From Massilia sp. Se16.2.3 (GTDB lineage Bacteria; Pseudomonadota; Gammaproteobacteria; Burkholderiales; Burkholderiaceae_D): DNA of 64,000 nt. The notes under the pieces were generated by a model. That model ran no database searches. It saw nothing but the letters and a program-made list of their open reading frames with translations, and had not been told where the DNA came from. Positions 10,236 through 18,280 of this stretch are shown here, piece by piece. The position numbers and the translations under genes were made by a program. Location of the stretch: positions 744,001 to 808,000 of the forward strand of contig NZ_CP050451.1 of assembly GCF_014171595.1 (NCBI RefSeq), read 5' to 3'. The number at the start of each line of letters is the position of its first letter. Position 1 is the stretch's first letter.

Positions 10236-11903
10236 ATGGCCAATTACGTCTATACCATGAATCGCGTGGGCAAAATCGTCCCGCCGAAACGCCAGATCCT
10301 GAAGGATATTTCGCTGTCGTTCTTCCCGGGAGCGAAGATCGGCGTGCTGGGCCTGAACGGCTCCGGCAAGTCGACCCTGCTCAAAATCATGGCCGGCATC
10401 GACACCGACATCCAGGGCGAAGCGCGCCCGATGCCGGGCCTGAACATCGGCTACCTGCCGCAGGAACCGCAGCTCGACCCGGAAAAGACGGTCCGCCAGG
10501 AAGTCGAATCGGGCCTGGGCGAAGCCTTCGAGGCGCAGGCGAAGCTGGAAGCCGTCTACGCCGCGTATGCGGAAGAAGACGCCGACTTCGATGCACTGGC
10601 GAAGGAACAGGAACGCCTGGAAGCGATCATTTCGTCCTCCGACGGCGGCAACCTGAACCTGCAACTGGAAATGGCCGCCGACGCCCTGCGCCTGCCACCC
10701 TGGGACGCGAAGATCGCCGTGCTGTCCGGTGGCGAAAAGCGCCGTGTGGCGCTGTGCAAATTGCTGCTGTCGAAACCCGACATGCTGCTGCTCGACGAAC
10801 CCACTAACCACCTGGACGCCGAATCGGTCGAGTGGCTGGAGCAGTTCCTGCTGCGCTTCCCGGGCACCGTGGTCGGCATCACCCACGACCGCTACTTCCT
10901 CGACAATGCCGCCGAGTGGATCCTGGAACTGGACCGCGGTTCAGGCATTCCATGGAAGGGTAATTACTCTTCCTGGCTGGACCAGAAGCAGGCACGTTTA
11001 AAACAGGAAGAAGCGACCGAATCGGCACGCCAGAAAGCGCTGCAGAAGGAACTCGAATGGTCACGCCAGAATCCGAAGGCACGGCAAGCCAAGTCGAAGG
11101 CCCGCCTGGCGCGCTTCAACGAACTGTCCGAATACGAATACCAGAAGCGCAACGAGACGCAAGAGATCTTCATTCCCGTGTCCGAGCGCCTGGGCAACGA
11201 AGTCATCGAGTTCAAGAACGTCTCGAAAGCCTTCGGCGACCGCCTCTTGATCGACAACCTGTCGTTCACGGTGCCGCCAGGCGCGATCGTTGGCATCATC
11301 GGCCCGAACGGTGCCGGTAAATCGACCCTGTTCAAGATGATTGCCGGTAAAGAGCAGCCGGACAGCGGCGAAGTCGTGATCGGCAAGACTGCGAAGGTCT
11401 CGCTGGTCGACCAGCACCGCGACGAACTGGCCAACAACAAGACCGTGTTCGAAGACGTCACCGGCGGTGCCGACATGCTGTCGGTCGGCCGTTTCGAAAT
11501 GCCGTCGCGCGCTTATCTCGGCCGCTTCAACTTCAAGGGTTCGGACCAGCAAAAGGTCGTCGGCAACCTGTCCGGTGGCGAACGCGGCCGCCTGCACCTC
11601 GCGAAGACCCTGCTGCAAGGCGGCAACGTCCTGCTGCTGGACGAACCGTCGAACGACCTCGACGTGGAAACCCTGCGCGCGCTGGAAGACGCCCTGCTGG
11701 AATTTGCCGGCAGCGTGATGGTGATCTCGCACGATCGCTGGTTCCTCGACCGTATCGCCACCCACATCCTGGCCTTCGAAGGCAACTCGCAAGTGACCTT
11801 CTTCGATGGTAATTACCAGGAATACGAAGCGGACAAGAAGAAGCGCCTCGGTGAAGAAGGTGCCAAGCCGAAGCGGATTCGCTACAAGCCACTGACGACC
11901 TGA
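10236..11903 (+). CDS. ettA: energy-dependent translational throttle protein, ABC-F ATPase
   Basis: EttA gates entry of the ribosome into elongation by binding the E site. At 555 aa it has two ATP-binding halves. The first holds GLNGSGKSTLL (about residue 36) and LSGGEKRRVALCKLLL. The second holds GPNGAGKSTLF (about 352) and LSGGERGRLHLAKTLL. Between them is the charged linker (QNPKARQAKSKARLARFNEL). The start MANYVYTMNRVGK is that of EttA orthologues. A clean intrinsic terminator follows at 11941. Confidence 0.96.
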   Translation: MANYVYTMNRVGKIVPPKRQILKDISLSFFPGAKIGVLGLNGSGKSTLLKIMAGIDTDIQGEARPMPGLNIGYLPQEPQLDPEKTVRQEVESGLGEAFEAQAKLEAVYAAYAEEDADFDALAKEQERLEAIISSSDGGNLNLQLEMAADALRLPPWDAKIAVLSGGEKRRVALCKLLLSKPDMLLLDEPTNHLDAESVEWLEQFLLRFPGTVVGITHDRYFLDNAAEWILELDRGSGIPWKGNYSSWLDQKQARLKQEEATESARQKALQKELEWSRQNPKARQAKSKARLARFNELSEYEYQKRNETQEIFIPVSERLGNEVIEFKNVSKAFGDRLLIDNLSFTVPPGAIVGIIGPNGAGKSTLFKMIAGKEQPDSGEVVIGKTAKVSLVDQHRDELANNKTVFEDVTGGADMLSVGRFEMPSRAYLGRFNFKGSDQQKVVGNLSGGERGRLHLAKTLLQGGNVLLLDEPSNDLDVETLRALEDALLEFAGSVMVISHDRWFLDRIATHILAFEGNSQVTFFDGNYQEYEADKKKRLGEEGAKPKRIRYKPLTT

Positions 11904-11940
11904 TCGTCTTGCTGCCGGAAACCGGCATCATCCCTGCATA

Positions 11941-11965
11941 AAGCCCGGCATTGCCGGGCTTTTTC
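11941..11965 (+). terminator. rho-independent terminator after ettA
   Basis: AAGCCCGGCA-TTGCCGGGCTT forms an 8-9-bp GC stem followed by a T run, 38 bp beyond the ettA stop. Confidence 0.85.
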
Positions 11966-12101
11966 GCTTTTTTACTGGCGGCAATGGAACGCGGGCTTGT
12001 CGAGGTGGTGTGTAAAATCGATCACTGATGAGGCTAATAGTTCCCGCCTCCCATTTGCGCCAATCGGCATGGCGACCATCATCGATTGGCACACTTTACC
12101 C

Positions 12102-12647
12102 ATGACAGACTACCGCGACAACCGGGTCCCCGGCGGGACCTTTTTCTTCACGGTTCGCCTGCTGGACCGTGGCAGCACCCTGTTGACCGACCATATCTCC
12201 GCCTTCGGCGAGGCGATCCGCCAGGCGCGTGTCCGCAAACCTTTCCATGTCGATGGCTGGGTGGTATTGCCCGACCATGCCCATGCGATGTGGACACTGC
12301 CCCCGGGCGACCATGATTGCTCGAGCCGCTGGCGCGCCGTGAAAATCGCGTTCTCGAAGGCACTGCGCAAATCGCTGGTGGCGGCCACGCCGGATGGCGC
12401 GATCTGGGCACGCCAGTACCAGGAATTCCGGGTCAGCGACGACGCCGAATATGCGGCACTGATCGACTACATGCACAGCAATCCCGTGCGCCACGGCCTG
12501 TGCCCGCGTGCCTGCGACTGGCCGTGGTCGTCGGTGCACCGCTTCATTTCGGCAGGATTGAGCGTGGCGAGGGAAGACAGCGCGCTGGTGCTGCCGCCGT
12601 GGGCGCGGGTGCGGCCGGGTGGAATGGGTGCCGCGCCGGCGCTTTGA
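12102..12647 (+). CDS. REP-associated tyrosine transposase (IS200-like)
   Basis: This 181-aa protein of the Y1 transposase family is of the domesticated REP-associated kind. It shows DYRDNRVPGGTFFFTVRLLDR at the start, the metal-binding HUH-like WVVLPDHAHAMWTLP near residue 70, and the C-terminal YMHSNPVRHGLC block. The ATG at 12102 (MTDYRDNR) matches the family start better than upstream codons in the same frame. Such enzymes nick and move short palindromic REP sequences. The window carries several palindromic repeats that could be its substrates, but none directly flanks the gene. Confidence 0.88.
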   Translation: MTDYRDNRVPGGTFFFTVRLLDRGSTLLTDHISAFGEAIRQARVRKPFHVDGWVVLPDHAHAMWTLPPGDHDCSSRWRAVKIAFSKALRKSLVAATPDGAIWARQYQEFRVSDDAEYAALIDYMHSNPVRHGLCPRACDWPWSSVHRFISAGLSVAREDSALVLPPWARVRPGGMGAAPAL

Positions 12648-12738
12648 GCGCAACTATCGCGAACTTGCCTCTCCGTGCGGCTGGCTTGAGAGGCGCCGTC
12701 TCGATAACGCTGCCGATCCTGGGTCACCAAGCTGCAAA

Positions 12739-12766
12739 AGAAAAAGGGCCCGCAGGCCCTTTTTCG
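12739..12766. terminator. bidirectional terminator between transposase and outer-membrane gene
   Basis: AAAAAGGGCC-CGCA-GGCCCTTTTT gives a GC stem with A and T tracts on both sides, so it can end transcription of the minus-strand gene starting at 13359 as well as the plus-strand gene. Confidence 0.8.
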
Positions 12767-12786
12767 TTACGTGATCGAGGAATTGA

Positions 12787-13359
12787 TCAGAAGCTGTATT
12801 TCGCGCCGATGGTCAGGACGTCAGGCTTGGCACCGAAGTCCTTCTTCTTGCCATAGCGCTCGTACTCGGCGAGGAGCGACACCTGCTGGTTCAGGTTGTA
12901 CTGCACGCCAACGCCGGCATACACGCCGTTATCGCTTTCGCTGCCCGACAGGCCCAGGCTGTTCTCGCGCAGCTTGGCCTTGGTGTGGGTTACGCCCAGC
13001 TTGCCATAGACCGAAGCCTGTTCGTTGATCGGCATGGTGGCCTTGCCGGCCAGGTAGGTGCCGTAGCCTTCAGACTCGACGGTGCCGCCCACGCCGTTCA
13101 CACTGTAGTTGGCATGCGATTTGCGGAAGTCGGTGTAGCCGGCTTCGACGCCGAAGGTCTGGTTCAGCTCGACGCCGCCGAACAGTTTTCCCGATGCCTT
13201 GTAGCCATCGCTGTCGACATCGACGCCGGAAATACGGTAGTCGTGGTCAGCGCTGGCCACGCCGACACCAACGTAAGCACGTGGGGAAGTGGTGCTCTGG
13301 GCCTGGGCGGCGGTCATGACGGCGGTACTTGCGATCAGTGCAAAGATGAGCTTTTTCAT
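12787..13359 (-). CDS. small outer-membrane beta-barrel protein
   Basis: This 190-aa protein has a classical signal peptide (MKKLIFALIASTAVMTAAQA) and a mature part of alternating aromatic and polar strands (YVGVGVASADHDY, FGVEAGYTDF, GVYAGVGVQYNLNQQVSLLAEYERY) ending GAKYSF. A terminal Phe is the outer-membrane assembly signal. The 8-strand OmpA/Opacity-type barrel is inferred. It lacks the OmpA peptidoglycan-binding domain. It has its own terminator and stands alone. Confidence 0.85.
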   Translation of the reverse strand: MKKLIFALIASTAVMTAAQAQSTTSPRAYVGVGVASADHDYRISGVDVDSDGYKASGKLFGGVELNQTFGVEAGYTDFRKSHANYSVNGVGGTVESEGYGTYLAGKATMPINEQASVYGKLGVTHTKAKLRENSLGLSGSESDNGVYAGVGVQYNLNQQVSLLAEYERYGKKKDFGAKPDVLTIGAKYSF

Positions 13360-13541
13360 GCGAAATCCTTTTCAACGTTTATTGACTGGCTCGCCATTCC
13401 TTGTGAATCGCGATGGGTTCACGATAGCACTGTCAAAACGCCAACGGCAGTCCGGATTTCGTAAGAACCGTAAGCAAATGTAACATAAATGACTTACGGT
13501 TCAGTTATTTTGCATACATATGCATGCATGAAGCCGGCTAA

Positions 13542-14138
13542 TTACACGATGTAGCGAAAGGTTAGATTGACCCGCTCTCCCATGGGGCGAGTCGACTTGT
13601 GGATGCCATGGACCCAGTGCTGCTGGGTTTGGCCACGCATGAGCAGGAGGCTGCCGTCGTGCAGATCGAGCGGAAGCGAGCGTTTGTTGCGTTTATGCCG
13701 CAGTATGAAGCGGCGTGAAGCGCCGAAACTCAGGGAAGCGATGATGGGGTCCGGACCCAGCTCCGGCTCGTCGTCGCTGTGCATGCCCATGCTGTCGCGC
13801 TCGTTACGATAGCGGTTCAGCAGCACGCTGTTGAAGCGGTGGCCGCACACGTCCTGCACCGCGTCGCGGATCGTCGCCAGCAAGGGCGTCCATGGCAAGG
13901 GCTCCAGGCGCAGGCCGGAATAGGTGTAACTGGCGTCCCCATACCAGGCCACCAGGCGCGGCTGCAAGTGCTGCTTGCCGTAGACGAACACCGACTCGGC
14001 GCGCCAGGGCGTCTCGGCGATCAGGCGCGCCAGCACTTCGGCGTTGGTGTACGGCAGCGGCAGCTGCGCCAGCCAGGCCAGTTCGCCGTCTTCGATCGGA
14101 ATCGGCGTCAAGCTATCAGGAGAAGCAAACAGGTCCAT
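13542..14138 (-). CDS. alkB: AlkB-family 2-oxoglutarate/Fe(II) DNA repair dioxygenase
   Basis: It removes methyl groups from 1-methyladenine and 3-methylcytosine in DNA by oxidation. At 198 aa it is shorter than E. coli AlkB and closer to the ALKBH2/3-like bacterial group. Iron ligands appear in NERDSMGMHSDDEPEL (HxD) and HWVHGIHKS (second His). The 2-oxoglutarate-binding RVNLTFR is near the C-terminus. Substrate recognition is seen in SFGASRRFILRHK. It stands alone, and the frame is intact. Confidence 0.9.
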   Translation of the reverse strand: MDLFASPDSLTPIPIEDGELAWLAQLPLPYTNAEVLARLIAETPWRAESVFVYGKQHLQPRLVAWYGDASYTYSGLRLEPLPWTPLLATIRDAVQDVCGHRFNSVLLNRYRNERDSMGMHSDDEPELGPDPIIASLSFGASRRFILRHKRNKRSLPLDLHDGSLLLMRGQTQQHWVHGIHKSTRPMGERVNLTFRYIV

Positions 14139-14189
14139 GGAGGAAGAGAAGGTTTATCATGGGGGCAATCCGCGAAGAGGAATTGTCGC

Positions 14190-14773
14190 ATGAAGAAACG
14201 AGCCTTCCGGGCGCCGCACTGGCCGCCTCCGCCCTGCCCGTCGGCCTGCCCGCCGCTGCCGCCGTGACACGCAGCGCCGGCCCCGCCCTGTTGACGATCA
14301 CCGGCGCCATCACGCGGCCGAACCGGGGCGCGCTCGATCCGGCGCTGGACCAGATGATGGCCAAGCACAAGCTGGCGTTTACCAGCGCCCATGCGCTCGA
14401 CTTTGCCAGCCTGCTGCGCCTGCCTGCGCACAGCATCCATCCGACCCTCGAATACGACGGCAAAGCGCACGCTTTGCGCGGGCCGCTGCTGCTGGACGTG
14501 CTGGCACTGGCCGGTGCCACAATGAAAAGCACGACGCGTCTGACCCTGCGTGCGGTGGATGGCTATGCGGCGGCTATTGGCGCCGAGGAAGCCCATGCGT
14601 GGCGCTTCATCGTTGCTACCCACCTCGATGGGCAGCCGATGGCGCTGGGAGGATTGGGGCCGCTATGGGCGGTGTTCGATGCCGGCCACGTGCCGGAAAC
14701 AGCGTCACTGCCGCTGGCACAGCGATTCGGCTCCTGTCCCTGGGCGCTGTATCACATCGACGTACAGAACTGA
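14190..14773 (+). pseudogene. small molybdopterin-binding-domain-like secreted protein, frameshift in signal peptide
   Basis: The body (LTITGAITRPNRGALDPALD, LRGPLLLDVLALAGA, LTLRAVDGYAAAI, GSCPWALYHIDVQN) resembles the small oxidoreductase molybdopterin-binding fold found as short exported proteins. The cofactor residues cannot be confirmed. A purine-rich AGAGGA stretch precedes ATG at 14190, which begins MKKRA. The rest of a good signal peptide (LPGAALAASALPVGLPAAAAV) lies one base out of frame. Restoring one base near 14203 gives 195 codons. Alternatively the frame opens at ATG 14159, giving a poorer, acidic N-terminus. The frameshift may be a base-call error. Confidence 0.6.
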
Positions 14774-14861
14774 ACGGCGTCTTCGCGCATGTGCGTGGCA
14801 CAGGACACACCCTGGCCAGGCCGATGCCAGCCTGCCCTGCGGCAGGCCAGCGCTCGCTTAT

Positions 14862-15224
14862 TCAGGCGTAGGCTTCCGCCATGCTCATCACGCGTGGCGT
14901 GACGGCAATGTCGAGGCTGCCGAACAGGCCGTCGATCGCGGCCAGGTTGGCGCTGCATTCCTCGGCCTTCCACCCCTTGAAGATGTCGGTGCCGTCTTTT
15001 TCGAAATGCAGGTCGAGCACGCGGCCGCGGTCGCTGTGCGTATAGTTTTTCTGATACGTGCCCTTGAAACCCAGCTCGGCCAGCGCGGCCAGCACCGACT
15101 GCGGTGGATTGTCCGGATCAGTGGCGAGATACACGCCAAAGGTTTTGCCGGGCGGCTTGGCCGCGACATCGACTTCATAAATGCCCGGGGCCTTGGTCAC
15201 CGCGGTGCTCTTCAAAAACAGCAT
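14862..15224 (-). CDS. conserved hypothetical protein
   Basis: I do not recognise this 120-aa protein. The start at 15224 (MLFLKSTAVTKAPGIYEVDV) is supported by GGGAGG five bases upstream. The open frame continues further upstream but that part looks non-coding. It is soluble, with no signal or membrane segment, and ends in a possible helix (SMAEAYA). The alternation of FGVYLATDPDNP and RVLDLHFEKDGTDIFKG suggests an alpha/beta fold. No partner is evident. Confidence 0.6.
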   Translation of the reverse strand: MLFLKSTAVTKAPGIYEVDVAAKPPGKTFGVYLATDPDNPPQSVLAALAELGFKGTYQKNYTHSDRGRVLDLHFEKDGTDIFKGWKAEECSANLAAIDGLFGSLDIAVTPRVMSMAEAYA

Positions 15225-15346
15225 GCTGCCTCCCACATCGAAACCGGCCGGGCGCGACGCGCACCAGTCACCGGCGTGATGTATCCGAGAAGCAAGCTTA
15301 TTTCCCTTCGGGAACTTTGTCGATTGCTGGATGCAGTAAACTAGCT

Positions 15347-15724
15347 CTAATGCATCAATAAACCAACGACAGTGCCGCAAATAAGCAACGCACTTGCCAC
15401 CATGCCAAGCACAAAACCGGTTTCGCGGCGCGCCGGGTCGCGGTAATAGCCCAGCGCATACAGTACGCGGCCGAGGCACCACAGCAGTCCACCGGCGGCT
15501 GCCCACAGGTCGCCCAGGTACCAGGCGCACAGCCACAGGGGTACTAAGACCAGGGGCAACTGCTCCAGGGTATTTGCCTGTACCCGCTGCGCGCTCTGGA
15601 AAGGCAGCGGCCCGTCCATCGATGGCGCCAATACCTTGTGGCGCACGCGCGCCAGGCCGGCCATCACGCCGGTCCAGAAATACACGCCAAGGGCGGCCAG
15701 GCTGGCCCACGCTGTCCAAACCAT
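15347..15724 (-). CDS. MAPEG-family membrane protein
   Basis: This 125-aa protein has four hydrophobic helices and the MAPEG pattern QRVQANTLEQLPLVLVPLWL, in which Asn, Glu and Pro are conserved. An Arg-rich loop follows (YYRDPARRETGFVLGMVAS). Bacterial MAPEG proteins relate to glutathione-transferase-like membrane enzymes, but the substrate is unknown. It lies just downstream of the Rossmann gene on the same strand. Confidence 0.82.
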   Translation of the reverse strand: MVWTAWASLAALGVYFWTGVMAGLARVRHKVLAPSMDGPLPFQSAQRVQANTLEQLPLVLVPLWLCAWYLGDLWAAAGGLLWCLGRVLYALGYYRDPARRETGFVLGMVASALLICGTVVGLLMH

Positions 15725-15771
15725 TTCAACTCCAGGAAAAAAAGAAAACGGATAAAGCCGGTGGGCGCGCC

Positions 15772-16607
15772 TCAGGCCTCGCCACGGCGCTTGCGTGCGG
15801 CCAGCAGGGTCGTGGCGTCAACCAGGGCATCGTAGAGCTGCGCGGTTGGGGCATCCCAGGCGGCCAGCGCTTCGTGCTGGCGCGCCACGGTGGCAAAGTC
15901 GCCACGCGCCACCGGACCGCTCAGCGCCGCGGCCGGCCCCGTGCGCAGTACATTGGCCGGGGTTTCGCTCGCCAGCGGTCGTGCCAGTTCGCGTGCCACC
16001 TCCTCGGGAATACCCGCTGCGGCATAGGCGCGCAGGGCCGCGTCGAGCACCGTGACCAGGTAGTTCGACGCGAATACCGACGCCGCGTGGTACACGGTCT
16101 TGGCAGCGGCATCGATGCCGACGGGGCGCGCGCCGATCGCCTCGAAGGCCGGCCGCAGCAGGTTCAATGCCGCGGCATCGCCCCGATCGATGCCGCACCA
16201 GTCCCGGTAAAATCGGCGGCGACCGCAAAGGGGTCGGCGAAACTGCGGATCGGATGCACGCTGGCAACGACGGCACCGGCTGCGCGGGCCGGGGCCAGCT
16301 CGGCGGACGACTTGGCGCCGCTGCAGTGGAATACCGTGGCCCCTTGCAGCAATCCGGCCGCGGCCAGTTCGGCGCACAGCGGCGCGATGGCGTCGTCGTT
16401 TACTGCCAGCATCCACACCGCTGCCGGACGCAGCTCAGCGCTTCGGGCCGGCACGCGGCCGGCGCCGATGAAGCGCACCGCCTCCTCGGCACTGGTCTGG
16501 GAGCGCGTCAGCACGTCCTGGACGGCGAACACGCCGGCATCGGCAAACAGGCGGCCAAGCACGCGGCCGACGTGACCGGCGCCGACGATATTGAGCGCTA
16601 CCGCCAT
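15772..16607 (-). pseudogene. Rossmann-fold protein with DUF2520 domain, one frameshift
   Basis: The N-terminal NAD(P)-type Rossmann part (ALNIVGAGHVGRVLGRLFADAG, VFHCSGAKSS, SVHPIRSFADP) reads from 16607. The helical DUF2520 part (DRGDAAALNLLRPAFEA, KTVYHAASVFASNYLVTVLDA) reads in another frame to 15772. The join at about 16200 lacks one base in an expected ACCTGG (Thr-Trp). Adding it gives exactly 279 codons and the family sequence FTGTWCGID. The family is related to ketopantoate- or pyrroline-reductase-like enzymes of unknown substrate. The ATG overlaps the stop of the upstream DUF924 gene (TGATG), so the two are translationally coupled. The indel may be a sequencing error. Confidence 0.72.
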
Positions 16608-17184
16608 CAGAACCCGGCGCCGGGCTGGCCCGGTACTGCAGCTCGTCCGGCGTGGAGGCGCGGCCGAGGATGGGATTACGGTGCGGGAAGCGGCCGAAGC
16701 GGGCGATCACGCCGCGGTGGCGGTGCGCGTAGTCGAGCATCTCGACAAACCCTTCGTGCTCGCGCGCCAGCTGGCCGAACAGCTCGACCGCGCACTCCTG
16801 CATGCGCGCGTCTTCGGCGTGCTCGAAAGGCATGTAGGCAAAGGCGCGGGCCTGTGGCTCGAGCTGGCGATCGGCGCCGCTGTCGACCAGCTGGCGCGCG
16901 GCCGCCAGCGCCAGCGTGTCGCCGGCAAAGGCCAGCGGCGTGTCGCGGTGGGCGTTGCGGGTGAACTGGTCGAGCACCGGGATGCGCGCCAGCCTGCCTT
17001 CCGGCCCTTCCAGGTCCCATTCGCGCAGGCCGCCGGCGACCGCCTGGGCGATCAGGGCGCCGAAACGCCCGGCCACAACTGCGTCGAAGGCGGGATCCTT
17101 GCGAAACCATTCAGGGCGCGCCTTGCCGTAGCCCGGATCGGAGCGCGGCAGGAACCAGAAATCGAGTACGTCCTGAGCCAGCAT
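16607..17184 (-). pseudogene. DUF924 family protein, one frameshift near the end
   Basis: Residues 1-170 match DUF924 (VLDFWFLPRSDPGYGKARPEW, RNAHRDTPLAFAGD, YMPFEHAEDARMQE, FGRFPHRNPILGRASTPDE). The open frame then runs into unrelated Arg-rich sequence down to 16435. One missing C near 16628 (GGCCAG for GGCCCAG) restores the usual ending AQPGAGF and a stop at 16607-16609. The total is then exactly 193 codons, and the TGA overlaps the next ATG. This makes the shortened end convincing. Function is unknown; the fold is helical and TPR-like. Confidence 0.75.
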
Positions 17185-17220
17185 GGTGGTCTTTCCTCTT
17201 GTTGTATGGAGATCGGTAGG

Positions 17221-17965
17221 TCAGTTACGGGCATGCGAGAGCTGGAAGCCCTCGACGCCTTCGGAGGCCGCCAGCTCGGCCGCCAGTTCGGTCAGCGTGG
17301 CGCGGTTGTGGCGCGACATGGCGACGGCGACGAAACGCCACTCCCCGGCGTCCGTTGGCGCTGGAAATCGTCAGCGAGCTGCCGGCGATCTGGTAGCCGC
17401 GCTCGAGCGCGGCCTCGCGCAGCGCATCCTCGCGCGGCAGGAAGGCTTCGCGAAAGCGCAGCGTGACGGCCACCGCGCGGCGCGAGGGCAGGAAAGCCTC
17501 GACCTTGTTCAGGTAAATCATGATCATGGCCGAGAAGAAGGCCAGGCCCATCGCGGCCAGATAAAAGCCGACGCCGACCAGGATGCCGATCACCGACGAA
17601 CTCCAGATCGAGGCGGCCGTCGTCAGGCCGCTGATATTGAAGCCTTCGCGCATGATGACGCCGGCACCGAGAAAGCCGATGCCGGTCACCACGCCCTGCA
17701 TCACGCGGGTCGGGTCGACCGTGCCGATGGCACCCATCTGGCCGCCGAACCAGGCTTCCGGATAGCCGCTGACGATGGTCAGCGCGCACGAGGCCATGCA
17801 CACCAGGCCATAGGTGCGCATGCCGGCCGCGCGGCCGTGGTACGAGCGCTCGTAGCCGACCATCAGGCCGAGCAGCAGGGCGCCCGCCAGGTGCAGCAGG
17901 ATCACCGCATTGGTGGCGATCTCGGTCGGCGACCAGTACGGGGACAGGAAATCGACGTTCGACAT
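17221..17965 (-). pseudogene. MgtC/SapB-family membrane protein, one frameshift
   Basis: The N-terminal membrane domain is typical of MgtC (LLGLMVGYERSYHGRAAGMRTYGLVCMASC, GVVTGIGFLGAGVIMREGFNISGLTTAASIW). MgtC proteins act in Mg2+ limitation and inhibit F1Fo ATP synthase in pathogens. The soluble C-terminal part (EWRFVAVAMSRHNRATLTEL, VEGFQLSHARN) lies in a second frame after an extra G in the run at 17343-17346. Removing one base gives 248 codons. The open frame without correction ends in Arg-rich nonsense. This could be a real mutation or a homopolymer error. Confidence 0.75.
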
Positions 17966-18010
17966 GATCGGTTTTTAATGGTCGGTCGTGGACTGGCTGG
18001 GCGCTGCCGC

Positions 18011-18280
18011 TCAGGGCTTCTTGCGCACCAGCTGCTTTTCGAACGCGACATCATGCTTGCTGACGCGTTTGACCTCCTGCGGCCCGAGACCGTTCACGAA
18101 GGCGACGAATTCGTCCAGTTCCAGCGGTGCGCACAGCGGCGGCGCGCCCGGTGTCTCGGACAGGAAGAACAGCCCTTCGCTGGTGCGTGCCATCGCATAG
18201 CCGGTGTGGCCGGTGCGGCGTTTCAGGCGATCGACGGCGGAGCTGGCGCGGGTGGAGCGGGGGGAGCGGCCGGTTGCCAT
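18011..18280 (-). CDS. small hypothetical protein coupled to the aminopeptidase
   Basis: I do not recognise this 89-aa basic protein. The start (MATGRSPRSTRASS) overlaps the aminopeptidase stop as TGATG, which supports a real gene in the same transcript. The middle, YAMARTSEGLFFLSETPGAPPL then ELDEFVAFVNGLG, looks folded. The tail is Lys-rich (FEKQLVRKKP). No signal peptide is seen. Confidence 0.6.
   Translation of the reverse strand: MATGRSPRSTRASSAVDRLKRRTGHTGYAMARTSEGLFFLSETPGAPPLCAPLELDEFVAFVNGLGPQEVKRVSKHDVAFEKQLVRKKP

Noticed and set aside
13779..14267. A 162-codon plus-strand frame starting opposite alkB
   Set aside because: It covers the antisense of alkB and the signal-peptide start of the next gene in a shifted frame; no gene-like features.
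16435..16606. The Arg-rich C-terminal extension of the DUF924 frame
   Set aside because: It is out-of-frame sequence of the DUF2520 gene; correction of one base gives the family's ordinary end at 16607.
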